DNA from: Amycolatopsis japonica | GTDB taxonomy: Bacteria > Actinomycetota > Actinomycetes > Mycobacteriales > Pseudonocardiaceae | Length of the DNA stretch: 64,000 nt | NCBI RefSeq assembly: GCF_000732925.1 | Contig: NZ_CP008953.1 | Coordinates: 744,001-808,000, forward strand | Reading direction: 5' to 3' | In this document: positions 34,711 to 44,553 of the stretch, one piece after another | Layout: every line of letters starts with the position of its first letter | Position numbering within the stretch: position 1 is the stretch's first letter | Translations under genes and position numbers: made by a program | The notes under the pieces: generated by a model | Told to the model about the DNA's origin: nothing | Databases searched by the model: none | The model's input: only the letters and a program-made list of their open reading frames with translations

Positions 34711-35676
34711 GTGCTCGCCGTCGTACCGCCCCCAGTAACCGTCAGGGTTCCCGCCAAGGTCAACCTGCACCTGTCGGTCGGTGACGTACGCCCGGACGGT
34801 TACCACGAGCTGGTGACCGTGTTCCAGGCGCTTTCTTTGACCGACGAGGTGACCGTCGCGGTCACCGAGGATCCCGGTGTCGAGGTCTACGGCGAAGGCG
34901 AAGGCTCCGTACCGACAGGGGCGAACAACCTCGCCTGGAAGGCGGCGCAGGCGCTGGCGGCACACGTCGGCAAGGCGGACGGCGAGTCCAAGGTCAGGGT
35001 CGTACTGCGCAAAGGCATCCCGGTGGCGGGCGGGATGGCCGGTGGCAGCGCCGACGCGGCCGCGACCCTGGTGGGGCTCGCGTCGCTTTGGAAGCTCGAC
35101 ATCTCCCGAGACGAACTGGCGGGTATCGCCGCGAAGCTCGGCAGCGATGTCCCGTTCGCGCTCTACGGCGGGACCGCGTTGGGCACCGGCCGAGGTGAGC
35201 AGCTGGTGCCGGTCTTGTCGCGGCACACCTTCCATTGGGTTCTGGCCTTCGACCAGCGAGGTCTTTCGACGCCGAGGGTGTTCGGCGAGCTGGACAAGTT
35301 GCGTGAAGAGGGCAGCCCGCCGCGGATCGGTTCGCACACTCCGGTGGTCGAGGCGCTGGCGTCCGGTGACCCGCGGCAGCTGGCGCTGCTTCTGGGTAAT
35401 GACCTTCAGGCGGCCGCCGTCTCGTTGCGGCCGGGGCTGCGTCGTACCTTGCGGGCGGGGGTCAACGCGGGTGCGCTCGCCGGCACCGTCTCAGGCTCCG
35501 GACCGACCTGTGCCTTTCTGTGCGCGGATGCCCAGTCGGCCGTCGAGGTCGCCGCGGAGCTGTCCGGCGCGGGTGTCTGCCGCACGGTACGCGTCGCGCA
35601 CGGGCCGGTGCCCGGAGCGCGGCTGGTCGGCGGCGACGACGCGCCGCGGCCGTCACCGCCGCGGGTGCACGCGTGA
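34711..35676 (+). CDS. ispE: 4-diphosphocytidyl-2-C-methyl-D-erythritol kinase
   Basis: 321 residues, GHMP kinase fold. [24 protein letters not shown] at the N-terminus, the ATP loop [19 protein letters not shown] (about 104-122) and the late [10 protein letters not shown] motif are diagnostic. It phosphorylates CDP-methylerythritol in the non-mevalonate isoprenoid pathway. GTG start. In mycobacteria it follows ksgA directly; here the riboswitch-metN unit is inserted. Confidence 0.95.
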   Translation: MLAVVPPPVTVRVPAKVNLHLSVGDVRPDGYHELVTVFQALSLTDEVTVAVTEDPGVEVYGEGEGSVPTGANNLAWKAAQALAAHVGKADGESKVRVVLRKGIPVAGGMAGGSADAAATLVGLASLWKLDISRDELAGIAAKLGSDVPFALYGGTALGTGRGEQLVPVLSRHTFHWVLAFDQRGLSTPRVFGELDKLREEGSPPRIGSHTPVVEALASGDPRQLALLLGNDLQAAAVSLRPGLRRTLRAGVNAGALAGTVSGSGPTCAFLCADAQSAVEVAAELSGAGVCRTVRVAHGPVPGARLVGGDDAPRPSPPRVHA

Positions 35677-35743
35677 GGGTGTCCGAAATGGACATCGACT
35701 AATTCGTTGTGGTGCAAGCTTTTCGGAAAGGATCGGCTGAGGC

Positions 35744-37516
35744 ATGGCCAACTTGGTCAACCTGGAGTCGGTGAGCAAGTCCTTCGGGGTGCGCCCGCTG
35801 CTCGACGGTGTTTCGCTCGGTGTGGCGGAGGGGCAGCGTATCGGTGTCGTCGGTCTCAACGGGGGCGGGAAGACGACGCTGCTGGAGGTTCTCGCGGGGA
35901 TCAGCGAGCCGGATACAGGACGGGTCAGTCAGGTCCGTGGCTTGCGGATGGCCGTGGTCACTCAGCGGACCGAGCTTCCCGCCGGCAGCACTGTCGGCGA
36001 TGTCGTGCTGGAACGCTACGGCGCGGAGCACGAGTGGGCCGCTGACGCGCGTGTCCGGTCCATTATGGACGGTCTGGGGATCACCGCTCTAGGCGTCGAG
36101 AAGGAAACCGCGAACCTGTCCGGTGGCGAACGCCGACGGGTGGCGCTGGCGGCCGCTCTCACCGGCGAACTGGACCTCGTGGTCCTCGACGAGCCGACCA
36201 ACCACCTGGACGTCGAAGGCGTGCGCTGGCTCGCGGATCACCTGCTGAACCGCAAGATCGCGGTCGTGGTCGTCACGCACGACCGGTGGTTCCTCGACAC
36301 GGTCGCGAGCCTGACCTGGGAGGTCACCAACGGCCGCGTCGAGCAGTACGAAGGCGGGTATGCGGACTGGATCTTCGCGCGGGCCGAACGGGCGAGGCTG
36401 GCGGCGACCGCCGAGGAGAAACGGCAGAACCTGGCGCGTAAGGAGCTCGCGTGGCTGCGTCGCGGCCCGCAGGCTAGGACCTCGAAGCCGCGTTACCGCG
36501 TAGAGGCGGCTGAGGCGCTGATCTCCGATGTGCCGGAGCCGCGTGATTCGGTCGAGCTGCAGGCGTTCGCGCGTCGGCGGCTGGGCAAAACCGTGCTGGA
36601 GATCGAGGACGCCACGTTGACCGTCGGCGACCGCACCCTGCTCGATCACGTCACCTGGCGGATCGGGCCCGGCGATCGGGTCGGTCTGGTCGGCGTCAAC
36701 GGGTCGGGCAAGACGACGCTCCTCAAGCTGCTCGGCGGCGACAAGGAGCCCGAGACGGGGCGACGCATCCAGGGCAAGACGGTCAGCCTCGCCCACCTGC
36801 GGCAGGAGCTCGACGACCTGCCAGGTGATCTGCGCGTGCTGCAGGCGATCGAAGAGGTGTCCGGCCGGGTCGTGTTCGGCAAGCAGGAGCTCACCGCTTC
36901 GCAGCTCGCCGAGAAGTTGGGGTTCCCCGCGGCGAGGCAGTGGACGCCGGTCGAAGACCTTTCCGGTGGCGAACGGCGCCGCCTGCAGTTGTGCCGGCTT
37001 CTGATGGCCGAGCCCAACGTGTTGTTGCTCGACGAGCCGACGAACGATCTCGACATCGACACCTTGCAGCAGCTCGAAGACCTGCTGGATTCCTGGCCGG
37101 GCAGCCTCGTCGTCGTCTCGCACGACCGGTACCTGGTGGAACGCGTCTGCGACACGATCGTGGCCCTGTTCGGGGATGGGCAGGTGACCCATTTGCCGGG
37201 CGGGATCGAGGAGTACCTGGACCGGCGCGCCAAGAGCCTCGAAAAGGCGGGCAGTGACCGGAAGGCGGGCAACGCTCAGGCCTCCGCGCCCAAGAAGAGT
37301 GCCGCGGAGCAGCGTGCGGCGCAGAAGGAGCTGTCCCGTCTCGAACGCAAGCTCGACCAGCTGCACGCGAAGGAAGAGAAGTTGCATGCGGCGCTGCTCG
37401 CCGCGGCGACCGATCCTACGAAGCTCATCGAGCTGAACACCGAACTGAAGGCTGTCGAAACGGAGAAAGAGGAGGTCGAAGCTCAGTGGCTTGAGACCTC
37501 CGAAGCGATCGAATGA
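35744..37516 (+). CDS. ABC-F family ATP-binding protein (Uup-like)
   Basis: 590 residues with two ABC domains and no membrane segments. Walker A motifs GLNGGGKTT (about 43) and GVNGSGKTT (about 324), signatures LSGGERRRVALAAAL and LSGGERRRLQLCRLL, and both Walker B (VVLDEPTNHLD, LLLDEPTNDLD) are intact. The last 80 residues form a Lys/Glu-rich coiled coil (ELSRLERKLDQLHAKEEKLHAA) as in Uup, which is linked to ribosome function and DNA. ABC-F proteins act on the ribosome E site. It lies 67 bases after ispE. Confidence 0.92.
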   Translation: MANLVNLESVSKSFGVRPLLDGVSLGVAEGQRIGVVGLNGGGKTTLLEVLAGISEPDTGRVSQVRGLRMAVVTQRTELPAGSTVGDVVLERYGAEHEWAADARVRSIMDGLGITALGVEKETANLSGGERRRVALAAALTGELDLVVLDEPTNHLDVEGVRWLADHLLNRKIAVVVVTHDRWFLDTVASLTWEVTNGRVEQYEGGYADWIFARAERARLAATAEEKRQNLARKELAWLRRGPQARTSKPRYRVEAAEALISDVPEPRDSVELQAFARRRLGKTVLEIEDATLTVGDRTLLDHVTWRIGPGDRVGLVGVNGSGKTTLLKLLGGDKEPETGRRIQGKTVSLAHLRQELDDLPGDLRVLQAIEEVSGRVVFGKQELTASQLAEKLGFPAARQWTPVEDLSGGERRRLQLCRLLMAEPNVLLLDEPTNDLDIDTLQQLEDLLDSWPGSLVVVSHDRYLVERVCDTIVALFGDGQVTHLPGGIEEYLDRRAKSLEKAGSDRKAGNAQASAPKKSAAEQRAAQKELSRLERKLDQLHAKEEKLHAALLAAATDPTKLIELNTELKAVETEKEEVEAQWLETSEAIE

Positions 37517-37567
37517 GTTCACACGACGGCGCGCGGGTCTTCCAGCGCGGACAGTAGTGTGACGCGC

Positions 37568-39259
37568 ATGAGTCGGTTCGTGGACACGCTCGTCGCCACC
37601 GCGGCGGGGCGAGGTCAGCAGCGGGGAATGGTCACCGGGGAGCCCAAGGAGCCGGTTCGGCGGACCTGGGCCGAGATCCACGAGCAGGCCAAGCGGGTCG
37701 CCGGGGGTCTGGTGGCGGCCGGGCTGGAGCCCGGTAAAGCGGTCGCGGTCCTGGCGGCGGCGCCGTCGCTGATCGCGCCGACGGTTCAGGCGGTTTGGCT
37801 CGCCGGAGGCAGCGTGACGATGCTGCACCAGCCGACGCAGCGCACCGACCTCGCGGAATGGGCCGAGGACACCGTTCGCGTGCTGCGGATGATCGGTTCC
37901 GGCCTGGTTCTGCTCGGCGAGCCGTTCGACCAGCTGGGGCCGGTGCTCACCGAGCACGGCATTGCCTTCCAGGTCATCACCGAGCTGCTCGAAGCGGAAC
38001 CGTTGGCGGAGCCCGTACCGACGGCCGAATCGGACACGGCGCTCCTGCAGCTGACCAGCGGGTCCACGGCCGACCCGAAGGCCGTTCAGATCACCTACGG
38101 AAACCTGTATTCGAACGTCAAGGCGATGGTCGATCGGGCCGAGTTCGATTTCGACGTCGACGTGATGGTCTCGTGGCTGCCCACCTTCCACGACATGGGG
38201 ATGGTCGGCTTCCTGACGGTCCCGATGACGTTCGGAGTCGAGCTCGTCAAGATCACGCCGCTCGAGTTCCTGTCGGGACCGTTGATCTGGCCTCGGCTGA
38301 TCAGCAAGTACAACGGCACGACTACGGCCGCGCCGAACTTCGCGTACGCGATCGTGGGCAGGCGGATGGCCCGCGTCGAGGATGACAACGAGTACGACCT
38401 CTCGAAGCTTCGGATCGCGTTGAACGGCGCCGAGCCGATCGACGAAACGGCCGTGCAGACGTTCGTCGATGCCGGGGCGCGCTTCAAAATGCCCGCCGAA
38501 TGCGTCTTCCCGGCGTACGGCATGGCGGAGGCGACTCTCGCGGTTTCGTTCGCGCCGTTGTTCACCGGCTTGACTCTGGACGTCGTCGAAGCCGATGCGC
38601 TCGAGACGGACAACCGCGCGGTGCCGGTCCCCGAGGGCGACTCGCGCCGTGGGACCGACGAGGTCCGGTCGTTCGCCGTGCTCGGGCCGCCCCTCGACGG
38701 GCTCGAGGCCGAGATCGTCGACGACAAGGGAACCGTGCTCGGGGAACGCGAGGTCGGGGAGATCCGACTGCGCGGCGAGGCCGTGACGCCGGGGTACCTG
38801 ACCATGGAAGGTCCGCTCGCGACACAGGACGAGGACGGCTGGCTGCTCACCGGCGACCTCGGTTACCTGGTCGACGGCATGATCGTGATCTGCGGCCGTC
38901 GCAAGGACGTCATCATCATGGGCGGCCGGAACCTGTATCCGACCGACATCGAACGGGCGGCGACTTCGGTCGAAGGGGTGCGCGCGGGGAACGCCGTGGC
39001 CGTGCGGCTCGATGCCGGCAGCCGACGGGAGCGGTTCGCCGTCGTCGTCGAATCGAAACTCGCCGGGGACCCGGAGACGGAGAAGGCGCTGGCGAAGGAG
39101 GTCGCGGCCAAGGTGCGCGGCGCCGTCGACATGCGGCCCTTCGCCGTTGTGGTGCTCCCTGCGGGGAGCTTGCCGAAGACGCCTTCGGGCAAGGTGAAGC
39201 GGGCCGCGACCGCCGTCCAGTTCGCGGACAAGATCGCCAAGAACGCGGCGACCAGCTGA
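37568..39259 (+). CDS. Fatty acyl-AMP/acyl-CoA ligase (Pks16-like)
   Basis: 563 residues from ATG 37568 (a GTG at 37559 is also possible; neither has a strong ribosome site). AMP-binding motifs: LLQLTSGSTADPKAVQITYGN, the SWLPTFHDMGMVGFL block typical of long-chain fatty acyl-AMP ligases, PAYGMAEATLAVSF, LLTGDLGYLVDGMIVICGR and PKTPSGKVKR with the catalytic Lys. In M. tuberculosis the equivalent position holds pks16 next to pth. It probably activates a fatty acid; the acceptor is unknown. Confidence 0.87.
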   Translation: MSRFVDTLVATAAGRGQQRGMVTGEPKEPVRRTWAEIHEQAKRVAGGLVAAGLEPGKAVAVLAAAPSLIAPTVQAVWLAGGSVTMLHQPTQRTDLAEWAEDTVRVLRMIGSGLVLLGEPFDQLGPVLTEHGIAFQVITELLEAEPLAEPVPTAESDTALLQLTSGSTADPKAVQITYGNLYSNVKAMVDRAEFDFDVDVMVSWLPTFHDMGMVGFLTVPMTFGVELVKITPLEFLSGPLIWPRLISKYNGTTTAAPNFAYAIVGRRMARVEDDNEYDLSKLRIALNGAEPIDETAVQTFVDAGARFKMPAECVFPAYGMAEATLAVSFAPLFTGLTLDVVEADALETDNRAVPVPEGDSRRGTDEVRSFAVLGPPLDGLEAEIVDDKGTVLGEREVGEIRLRGEAVTPGYLTMEGPLATQDEDGWLLTGDLGYLVDGMIVICGRRKDVIIMGGRNLYPTDIERAATSVEGVRAGNAVAVRLDAGSRRERFAVVVESKLAGDPETEKALAKEVAAKVRGAVDMRPFAVVVLPAGSLPKTPSGKVKRAATAVQFADKIAKNAATS

Positions 39260-39261
39260 GA

Positions 39262-39303
39262 CGAAAGGGCCGGGCCCGCGAGTATCGCGGCCCGGCCCTT
39301 TCG
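39262..39303. terminator. Bidirectional terminator after the acyl ligase gene
   Basis: GC-rich hairpin with arms at 39262-39281 and 39285-39303 that pair fully apart from one bulged base, starting CGAAAGGGCCGGG. It lies 2 bases after the ligase stop and 17 before the convergent stop. Confidence 0.75.
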
Positions 39304-39319
39304 CGGCACCTCCCGTTGG

Positions 39320-39649
39320 TCAGCGACGTCGCCACAGGGGCTTGCGGTTATGGGTGTGCTCCAGGGCAGGCGCTATGTAGTAGCCGGAGGACTGGGACAA
39401 CCCGGCCAGCGTCCCCTCGACGTCTCGCAGGAACGCGTCGACGGCTGCCGGGTCGTAGCCTCGTTTCGAGAGCGGCGCTTTGGCGAACGCCACGTTGTGG
39501 ACGTCCGAAACCGACAGGTCGTCGTCGCCGTCGAGAGTCGCCGCGACCCGCTCGAGGAAGGCGTCGACCGCGGGTTCGTGGTAGCCACGCGCACCGATCG
39601 GCGCCCTGTCGAACTGCCGGGTTCTGGCCTCGAACGCGGTGACGGGCAC
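39320..39649 (-). CDS. Small protein with duplicated DivIVA head domain (1)
   Basis: 109 residues. Two copies of the DivIVA N-terminal head motif: FDRAPIGARGYHEPAVDAFL (about 13-32), and the fuller VHNVAFAKAPLSKRGYDPAA with VDAFL (about 50-73). In Wag31/DivIVA this head senses curved membrane and is followed by a long coiled coil, which is absent here. The GTG start overlaps the stop of the upstream paralogue by one base (CTAGTG), so the two are coupled. It may bind or modulate Wag31 at the cell pole (inference). Confidence 0.75.
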   Translation of the reverse strand: MPVTAFEARTRQFDRAPIGARGYHEPAVDAFLERVAATLDGDDDLSVSDVHNVAFAKAPLSKRGYDPAAVDAFLRDVEGTLAGLSQSSGYYIAPALEHTHNRKPLWRRR

Positions 39650-40008
39650 TAGCGCTCCCGGAGGGTCTCGATGGGACCGCGGTCCGGAACGGCGCGTTCG
39701 GCGGTGGCTTCGTCCTCTTCGCGGGCGCCGGGCACGTGGAGTGCGTGCTGGCCGGTCCGGTGGGCGAGTTGCCCCTCGACCTTGTCGAGGAAATCGTCGA
39801 CTTCGCGTTCGTCGTAGCCGCGCTTCCCGATCAACGGACGCGAGAACATGACGTGGTGGACCTCGGCGGCCGTCAGGTCGTCCCGGTCCGAGATCGTGTC
39901 GGCGATCCGTTCCAGGAACGCGTCGACCTCGTGTTTGGCGTATCCGCGCCGCCCGATCGGGGCGTTGGGGAAAGTGGCGCCGGTGATGTCTTCGGCCGTA
40001 AACGACAT
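39649..40008 (-). CDS. Small protein with duplicated DivIVA head domain (2)
   Basis: 119 residues, paralogue of the next gene. Repeats [20 protein letters not shown] (about 13-32) and [20 protein letters not shown] with VDDFL (about 51-74) are joined by an acidic [10 protein letters not shown] linker. The last 35 residues are charged and disordered. It lacks the coiled coil and C-terminal tail of true DivIVA. First gene of a two-gene unit. Confidence 0.75.
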   Translation of the reverse strand: MSFTAEDITGATFPNAPIGRRGYAKHEVDAFLERIADTISDRDDLTAAEVHHVMFSRPLIGKRGYDEREVDDFLDKVEGQLAHRTGQHALHVPGAREEDEATAERAVPDRGPIETLRER

Positions 40009-40167
40009 GAAACTCTCTCCGGTTTCGGTGGGGAATGCGATCTCCGCATTCCGTCCTAACGGGTTTGAGAGTTCCCCGGAAGAGCTCGCCCTATTCCACG
40101 ACTCGATCAGGGGCGTGGTGAAACGCCTTCGAGTGACGAGCTGTAACGCACCGCCATGTGAGCGGAT

Positions 40168-40764
40168 TCACCCAGCGTGGAAGGTGTTCTGGGCCGCCGC
40201 GAGACCGGTGCTGATAAGCGCTTCAACGGCGTCGGCGCAACGATCGATCTCGAAAGCGAGCTCTTTGCGTTCGACCGTCGAGAAGTCTTTCAGCACGAAA
40301 TCGGCCGGATCCTGCCGCCCCGGAGGCCTGCCGACGCCGAAACGGACACGGTAGTAATCCTTCGTGCCCAGGGATTTGGTGATCGAGCGGAGACCGTTGT
40401 GTCCGTTGTCGCCGCCGCCCAGCTTCATCTTGAGCGCGCCGAAGTCGACGTCCAGCTCGTCGTGGACGACCACGACACCGGCCGGGGGGATCTTGTAGAA
40501 CCGGGCCGCGCCCACGACCGGGCCGCCCGAGAGGTTCATGTACGAACGCGGCTTGGCCAGAACCACTCGCTGGCCGGCCAGCCTGCCTTCGAGGATTTCG
40601 GCGCCGCTCTTGTGCGCTTTGAACTTGCCGCCGACGCGGCCGGCCAGTTCGTCGAGCACCATGAAGCCGACGTTGTGCCTGTTGCCCGCGTATTGGGGGC
40701 CGGGATTGCCGAGGCCGGCGAGCAGGATCTGCTCGCCGGCCCCGGGAAGTACTGCTTCGGTCAC
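40168..40764 (-). CDS. pth: Peptidyl-tRNA hydrolase
   Basis: 198 residues. [25 protein letters not shown] carries the catalytic His; [47 protein letters not shown] and [11 protein letters not shown] complete the family pattern. It recycles tRNA from prematurely released peptidyl-tRNA. It follows rplY by 10 bases on the same strand, the conserved rplY-pth order of actinobacteria. Confidence 0.95.
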   Translation of the reverse strand: MTEAVLPGAGEQILLAGLGNPGPQYAGNRHNVGFMVLDELAGRVGGKFKAHKSGAEILEGRLAGQRVVLAKPRSYMNLSGGPVVGAARFYKIPPAGVVVVHDELDVDFGALKMKLGGGDNGHNGLRSITKSLGTKDYYRVRFGVGRPPGRQDPADFVLKDFSTVERKELAFEIDRCADAVEALISTGLAAAQNTFHAG

Positions 40765-40774
40765 ACCGGTGACT

Positions 40775-41380
40775 TTATTCGGCGTCCTCGGCGGGGGTCT
40801 CCGCAGCCTCGGCCTCTTCGCCCTCGAGCGCGGACTCGGACGGCGCCTCGTTCACGGCGACGACCAGCGCCTCGGGGTCGGTGACCAGCGAGGCACCCTT
40901 CGGCAGGATGACGTCCGATGCGTTGATCTGGGTGCCGGCAGCGACGCCCTCGACCGAGACCTCGACCTGCTCGGGGATGTGCAGCGCCTCGACCTCGATC
41001 TGGATGGCGTCGAGGTCGGTGGTGACCAGGGTGCCCGGGCCGGGGGTGCCGGTGACGACGACGGGGATGTCGACGGTGACCTTCTCGCCGCGGATGACGA
41101 CCAGCAGGTCGACGTGCTCGATGTAGTTCTTCAGCGGGTGGACGACGATGGTCTTCGTCAGCGCCAGCTCGCTCTTGCCCTCGAGCTCGAGGGTGATGAC
41201 GGCGTTGCTGCCGTTCTCACGCACGACGCGGGCGAACTCGAGGGCGGGAAGGGCGTAGTGGCGCGGCTCCGAGCCGTGCCCGTACAGCACCGCGGGGATC
41301 TTGCCGGCGCGACGCGTGCGACGCGCGGCACCCTTGCCGAATTCGGTGCGGGGCTCGACGGACAGGGTTACCTCGGACAC
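40775..41380 (-). CDS. rplY: 50S ribosomal protein L25/general stress protein Ctc
   Basis: 201 residues. The N-terminal L25 domain ([31 protein letters not shown]) binds 5S rRNA; the C-terminal TL5-type domain ends in an acidic Glu/Ala tail. The GTG at 41378-41380 has AAGGAG 9 bases before it; an upstream TTG at 41396-41398 lies inside the ribosome site and is rejected. It heads the rplY-pth operon. Confidence 0.94.
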   Translation of the reverse strand: MSEVTLSVEPRTEFGKGAARRTRRAGKIPAVLYGHGSEPRHYALPALEFARVVRENGSNAVITLELEGKSELALTKTIVVHPLKNYIEHVDLLVVIRGEKVTVDIPVVVTGTPGPGTLVTTDLDAIQIEVEALHIPEQVEVSVEGVAAGTQINASDVILPKGASLVTDPEALVVAVNEAPSESALEGEEAEAAETPAEDAE

Positions 41381-41719
41381 GGTGTAGCACTCCTTCAATT
41401 CACCAACATGTTCAGCGAAAGCATGCTGAGGTGGGGATGGTTCGGGCGGTTCGGGTGTTCGGCGGCGAATTCCACAGGCGTGCTCGACCGCGTGTGGCCA
41501 CTCAAGCCGCCGCGTCGATCACGTCGGGCACCAGGTGCTCACGGAACCCGCCTCGCCGAGACCGGGAAAGTGTAGACCAAGCGGTCGCGCCGGGGTCCCG
41601 CCGGGTGGCTCGTTCAGGTGACAAGTCGGTGACAGCTGCTTCGGGAACCCGCGGATGCGGTGGTGCGCGACCCCTTTTCTAAGGTGTGATCTCCTCGCAC
41701 TCGAGACAAAGGGGGCGGA
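41381..41719. other. Divergent intergenic region between rplY and a lipoprotein gene
   Basis: No gene is supported here. On the rplY side a small stem (CAGC 41413-41416 with GCTG 41425-41428) would lie in the 5' leader. On the lipoprotein side a purine-rich GGGGGCGG precedes the ATG at 41720. No operator-like dyad of note was seen. Confidence 0.4.
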
Positions 41720-42841
41720 ATGGCGGCACGACGGTCGAGGATCGGCGCGATCGCCGCCTTGTGCTGCCTCCTGGCGGGTTGCGACGTCGCCATCGACGGG
41801 GCGGCGGGGATCTCGCCCGCCGAACAGCAGCGAGTGGACAGGCGCGCCGAACAGCGCGGCGCCGTCGAGAGTGCCTTGAAGGCGCTTGAGCAAGCGCCCG
41901 CCGTCGTCTACAAGTCGACAATCAAGGACGCTTCGGGCAAACCCGCAGAATTGCAGTTCCGGATCACCCGTAGCGGCAGCGCGCAGGGGGCCCTCCCGGT
42001 CGACGGTCAGCCGATTCAGATCATCTCCGCCGACAAGCAGCTGTACCTCTCGGCGACGCCGGAGTACTGGAAGGCGCACGGGCTCGGCAACAGTGAGCAG
42101 TACGGCACCAACTGGGTACGTACGGACGGCTCGGACCTGCCGGTGAACGCGGTCGAGGTGCTCAGCCCGCGCAGGGCCGCGTCGACACTGAGGACCGCGG
42201 TGTCGGCGATGGACCCGCTGACCGATCCGGTCCGGTCGAAGCTGCCCGACGGGACCGAGGTCTACGACGTCGGGAGCGGGCTCGGGGCACTGCGCGTGAC
42301 CACCGCCGCGCCGCACCGCGTGGTCAGTTTCGCGCCTTCCCTCGTCGCCGCGGCGGGCGGTAAAACGCTCGGTGCCGAGATGCTGGTCGAACCGCTCGCC
42401 GGGGACGCGCTCAAAAAGCTCCAGACCGATCTGGACGGCGCGATCGGGGGAATCGGGCAGCCGTTCGACGCGCTCGCCCAGGTGAGTGTCAGCGTCGTCA
42501 ACGACAAGCTGGACTGCACGGATTTCGTCGGGAACTGCCGGGCGACCATCGACGTCGCCAACACCGTCATCGGTGGCGTGAGCGGGACGCCCGTGCATTT
42601 GACGCTGACCGTCGATTTCACCGCTCAATCCCTCGGCGCGCAGAGCTGCACGGCGAACGCCGACGCGGCACCCGGCGCCACGACGAGCATGACCTGCGAG
42701 GTCAAGTTCAAGTTGCCGAATCGGAACGCCAGCTACCAGGTGCAGGCGAAGCCTTCGGCACGCGGCGAGGTCCGGGCGGCGGTCGACGTCAACGCCGTCC
42801 GCGAAAAGCTCAAGTCCGAGTTCGCCGCGCTGGGTGGCTGA
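41720..42841 (+). CDS. Putative lipoprotein of unknown function
   Basis: 373 residues. Signal peptide with lipobox LLAGC (Cys about 21). The mature part has a short helical, charged segment, then strand-rich sequence (VVYKSTIKDASGKPAELQFRI ... QIISADKQLYLSATPEYW) that resembles the LppX/LprG-like lipid-carrier fold in its pattern of alternating strands; this is weak similarity only. Later a SCTANADAAPG ... CEVKF pair of Cys could form a disulfide. It is exported and anchored outside. The function is unknown. Confidence 0.65.
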   Translation: MAARRSRIGAIAALCCLLAGCDVAIDGAAGISPAEQQRVDRRAEQRGAVESALKALEQAPAVVYKSTIKDASGKPAELQFRITRSGSAQGALPVDGQPIQIISADKQLYLSATPEYWKAHGLGNSEQYGTNWVRTDGSDLPVNAVEVLSPRRAASTLRTAVSAMDPLTDPVRSKLPDGTEVYDVGSGLGALRVTTAAPHRVVSFAPSLVAAAGGKTLGAEMLVEPLAGDALKKLQTDLDGAIGGIGQPFDALAQVSVSVVNDKLDCTDFVGNCRATIDVANTVIGGVSGTPVHLTLTVDFTAQSLGAQSCTANADAAPGATTSMTCEVKFKLPNRNASYQVQAKPSARGEVRAAVDVNAVREKLKSEFAALGG

Positions 42842-42937
42842 CCTGCACACTCACCCCGGGGTGCGTTGCATACGTTGAAGTAGCCGATCTTGCGTTCTTA
42901 GCATCGGCGTGGTCGCCGATGAAAAGGGAGAAACGCG

Positions 42938-43555
42938 ATGGCGAAGTTGGTTGTGTTCGGAGGAACCGGGTACGCGGGCGGAAAGATCACCGCGGAGGCA
43001 CGCGGCCGCGGCCACGAGGTCCTGGCGGTGTCGAGGAACGCCGAGGGTGAGGGGACCAAGGCGGGCTCGCTCTACGACGAGGCCTTCCTGGCCGACGTCG
43101 CCAAGGGCGCGGACGTCCTGGTCATCGCGGTTCACGGGCAGAGCGGTCTGCTCGACGCGGTGCCCTCGATCGCCCAGGCCGCGAAGGACAACGGAGCGCG
43201 GATCGGCGTCGTTGGCGGGGCCGGCAGCTTGAAGGTGGCCGAAGGCGGGCCGCGCCTGATCGACACCCCCGAGTTCCCGGACGAGTACAAGGGCGAGGCC
43301 GGTGCGCACGCCGAGGTGCTGGAGGCGTTCCGGAAGCTTCCCGAGGACGTCGACTGGTTCTACGTCAGCCCGGCCGCGGAGTTCGGCGCGTGGGCCGAGG
43401 GCGAGCGGACCGGCGAGTTCCGGCTCGGCGGCGACGTGCTCCTGACCGACGAGAACGGTGGATCGAAGATCAGCGGCGCAGACTACGCGATCGCGTTCGT
43501 CGACGAGATCGACAAGCCGGAGCGCCGCCGCCAGCGTTTCTGCGTCGCTTACTGA
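42938..43555 (+). CDS. NAD(P)-dependent oxidoreductase, YwnB/NmrA-like
   Basis: 205 residues. Rossmann motif LVVFGGTGYAGGKI at residues 4-17, followed by HEVLAVSRN and the GADVLVIAVHG strand. The SDR catalytic Tyr-Lys pair is absent, as in the YwnB/NmrA-type group, where the NADPH-binding protein acts as sensor or reductase. AGGGAG lies before the ATG. The 3' end overlaps the convergent LLM gene by 7 bases. Confidence 0.82.
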   Translation: MAKLVVFGGTGYAGGKITAEARGRGHEVLAVSRNAEGEGTKAGSLYDEAFLADVAKGADVLVIAVHGQSGLLDAVPSIAQAAKDNGARIGVVGGAGSLKVAEGGPRLIDTPEFPDEYKGEAGAHAEVLEAFRKLPEDVDWFYVSPAAEFGAWAEGERTGEFRLGGDVLLTDENGGSKISGADYAIAFVDEIDKPERRRQRFCVAY

Positions 43556-44424
43556 CCGGACAGTTCCTTGACGACCGGCGCGAACGTTTCCAGCATCGGC
43601 TCGAACACCGTGATGTAGGAAAAGCCGTACCGCTCGCGACGCTCTTGGAGCTGCCGGACCATCTCGTCGGTGGTCCCGAACAGCAATTGGGGAGTTTCGA
43701 GCACCGCGTCGACGTCGAGGCTGTCCTGGTCCTTCAGCTCTTCGCGCCAGGACTCGGCGGCCGCGCGCCGGTCGTCCGTGACCACGACCCGCTGGACGAG
43801 CACGTTCAGTTCGGGATCCCGGCCGTTCGCGTGTGAGCGGAAGAAGGCGATGCGCTCGTCCATGCGTTCGGCGTCGTCGAGCCGGAAGGTTCCCGGCGGC
43901 TTTCCCGGTGCTTGGCGAAGGCCCGCGAAGCCGGCGATGTCGGCTTCGCGGGCGGCGAGGGAGAGCACGCCGTCGCTGTTGCCCGCGAGGAGCAGCGGAG
44001 GGGGCGTGATCCCTTCGGCGGCGAAGTGTTCACGCAGGTGGTCAAGGCCCTTGGTGAGGTACTCGATACGTTCCTTGGCCGGGATCCACGGCAGGCCTGC
44101 ATCGTCGAATTCCGATTTCATGTGACCGGAGCCGAGACCCAGGTCCAGCCGATCGCCGGTCATCTTCACCGTCGTGACGACGTCGCGCGCGAAGAGCGCG
44201 AAGTTGTAGAAGGGCACGTTGGAGACGAGAGTGCCGACGCGGGGCCGTTGAGTCACGGCGGCGGCCATGGTCGGCGCCGGGAAAGGCGAGTTCCGTCCTG
44301 GGCCTAGGTGATCCGGCACGGAGATGACGTCGTATCCGAGGGCCTCGACGCGGCGGCACTTCGCGACCCAGTTCTCGCGGCTCTCGGCGCCCCACAGGTT
44401 CACGCCGAACTTGAATTTCCCCAT
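43549..44424 (-). CDS. LLM-class F420-dependent oxidoreductase (TIGR03621-like)
   Basis: 291 residues, luciferase-like barrel. Start KFGVNLWGAESRENWVAKCRRVEALGYDVISVPDHLG; the segment RVGTLVSNVPFYNFALFARDVVTTVKMTGDRLDLGLGSGHM is typical of the F420-binding group. It probably reduces or oxidises a small hydrophobic compound with F420; FMN use cannot be excluded. Its own transcription start lies after the prs terminator. Confidence 0.82.
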   Translation of the reverse strand: MGKFKFGVNLWGAESRENWVAKCRRVEALGYDVISVPDHLGPGRNSPFPAPTMAAAVTQRPRVGTLVSNVPFYNFALFARDVVTTVKMTGDRLDLGLGSGHMKSEFDDAGLPWIPAKERIEYLTKGLDHLREHFAAEGITPPPLLLAGNSDGVLSLAAREADIAGFAGLRQAPGKPPGTFRLDDAERMDERIAFFRSHANGRDPELNVLVQRVVVTDDRRAAAESWREELKDQDSLDVDAVLETPQLLFGTTDEMVRQLQERRERYGFSYITVFEPMLETFAPVVKELSGQ

Positions 44425-44482
44425 GCCGGAAACCTAGCCACGAGGGAAGGCCTGGCGCGCGCCGTTTCGCGAGGAGCCGAAA

Positions 44483-44547
44483 ACGAAGCAAGGGACCTTT
44501 GCTACCACTCTCCGAAAGAGAGTGAGAGCAAAGGTCCCTTGCTTCGT
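44483..44547. terminator. 65-base palindrome downstream of prs
   Basis: Perfect 21-base arms at 44483-44503 and 44527-44547, and an inner perfect stem CACTCTC/GAGAGTG around CGAAA. It begins 7 bases after the prs stop on the minus strand. The arm contains the same 17-base sequence as the palindrome at 16488-16551. Confidence 0.8.
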
Positions 44548-44553
44548 CGGGGA

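Noticed and set aside
36089..38191. Open frame of 700 codons antisense to the ABC-F and acyl ligase genes
   Set aside because: Same artefact; low-complexity Arg/Gln/Asp composition and no ribosome site.
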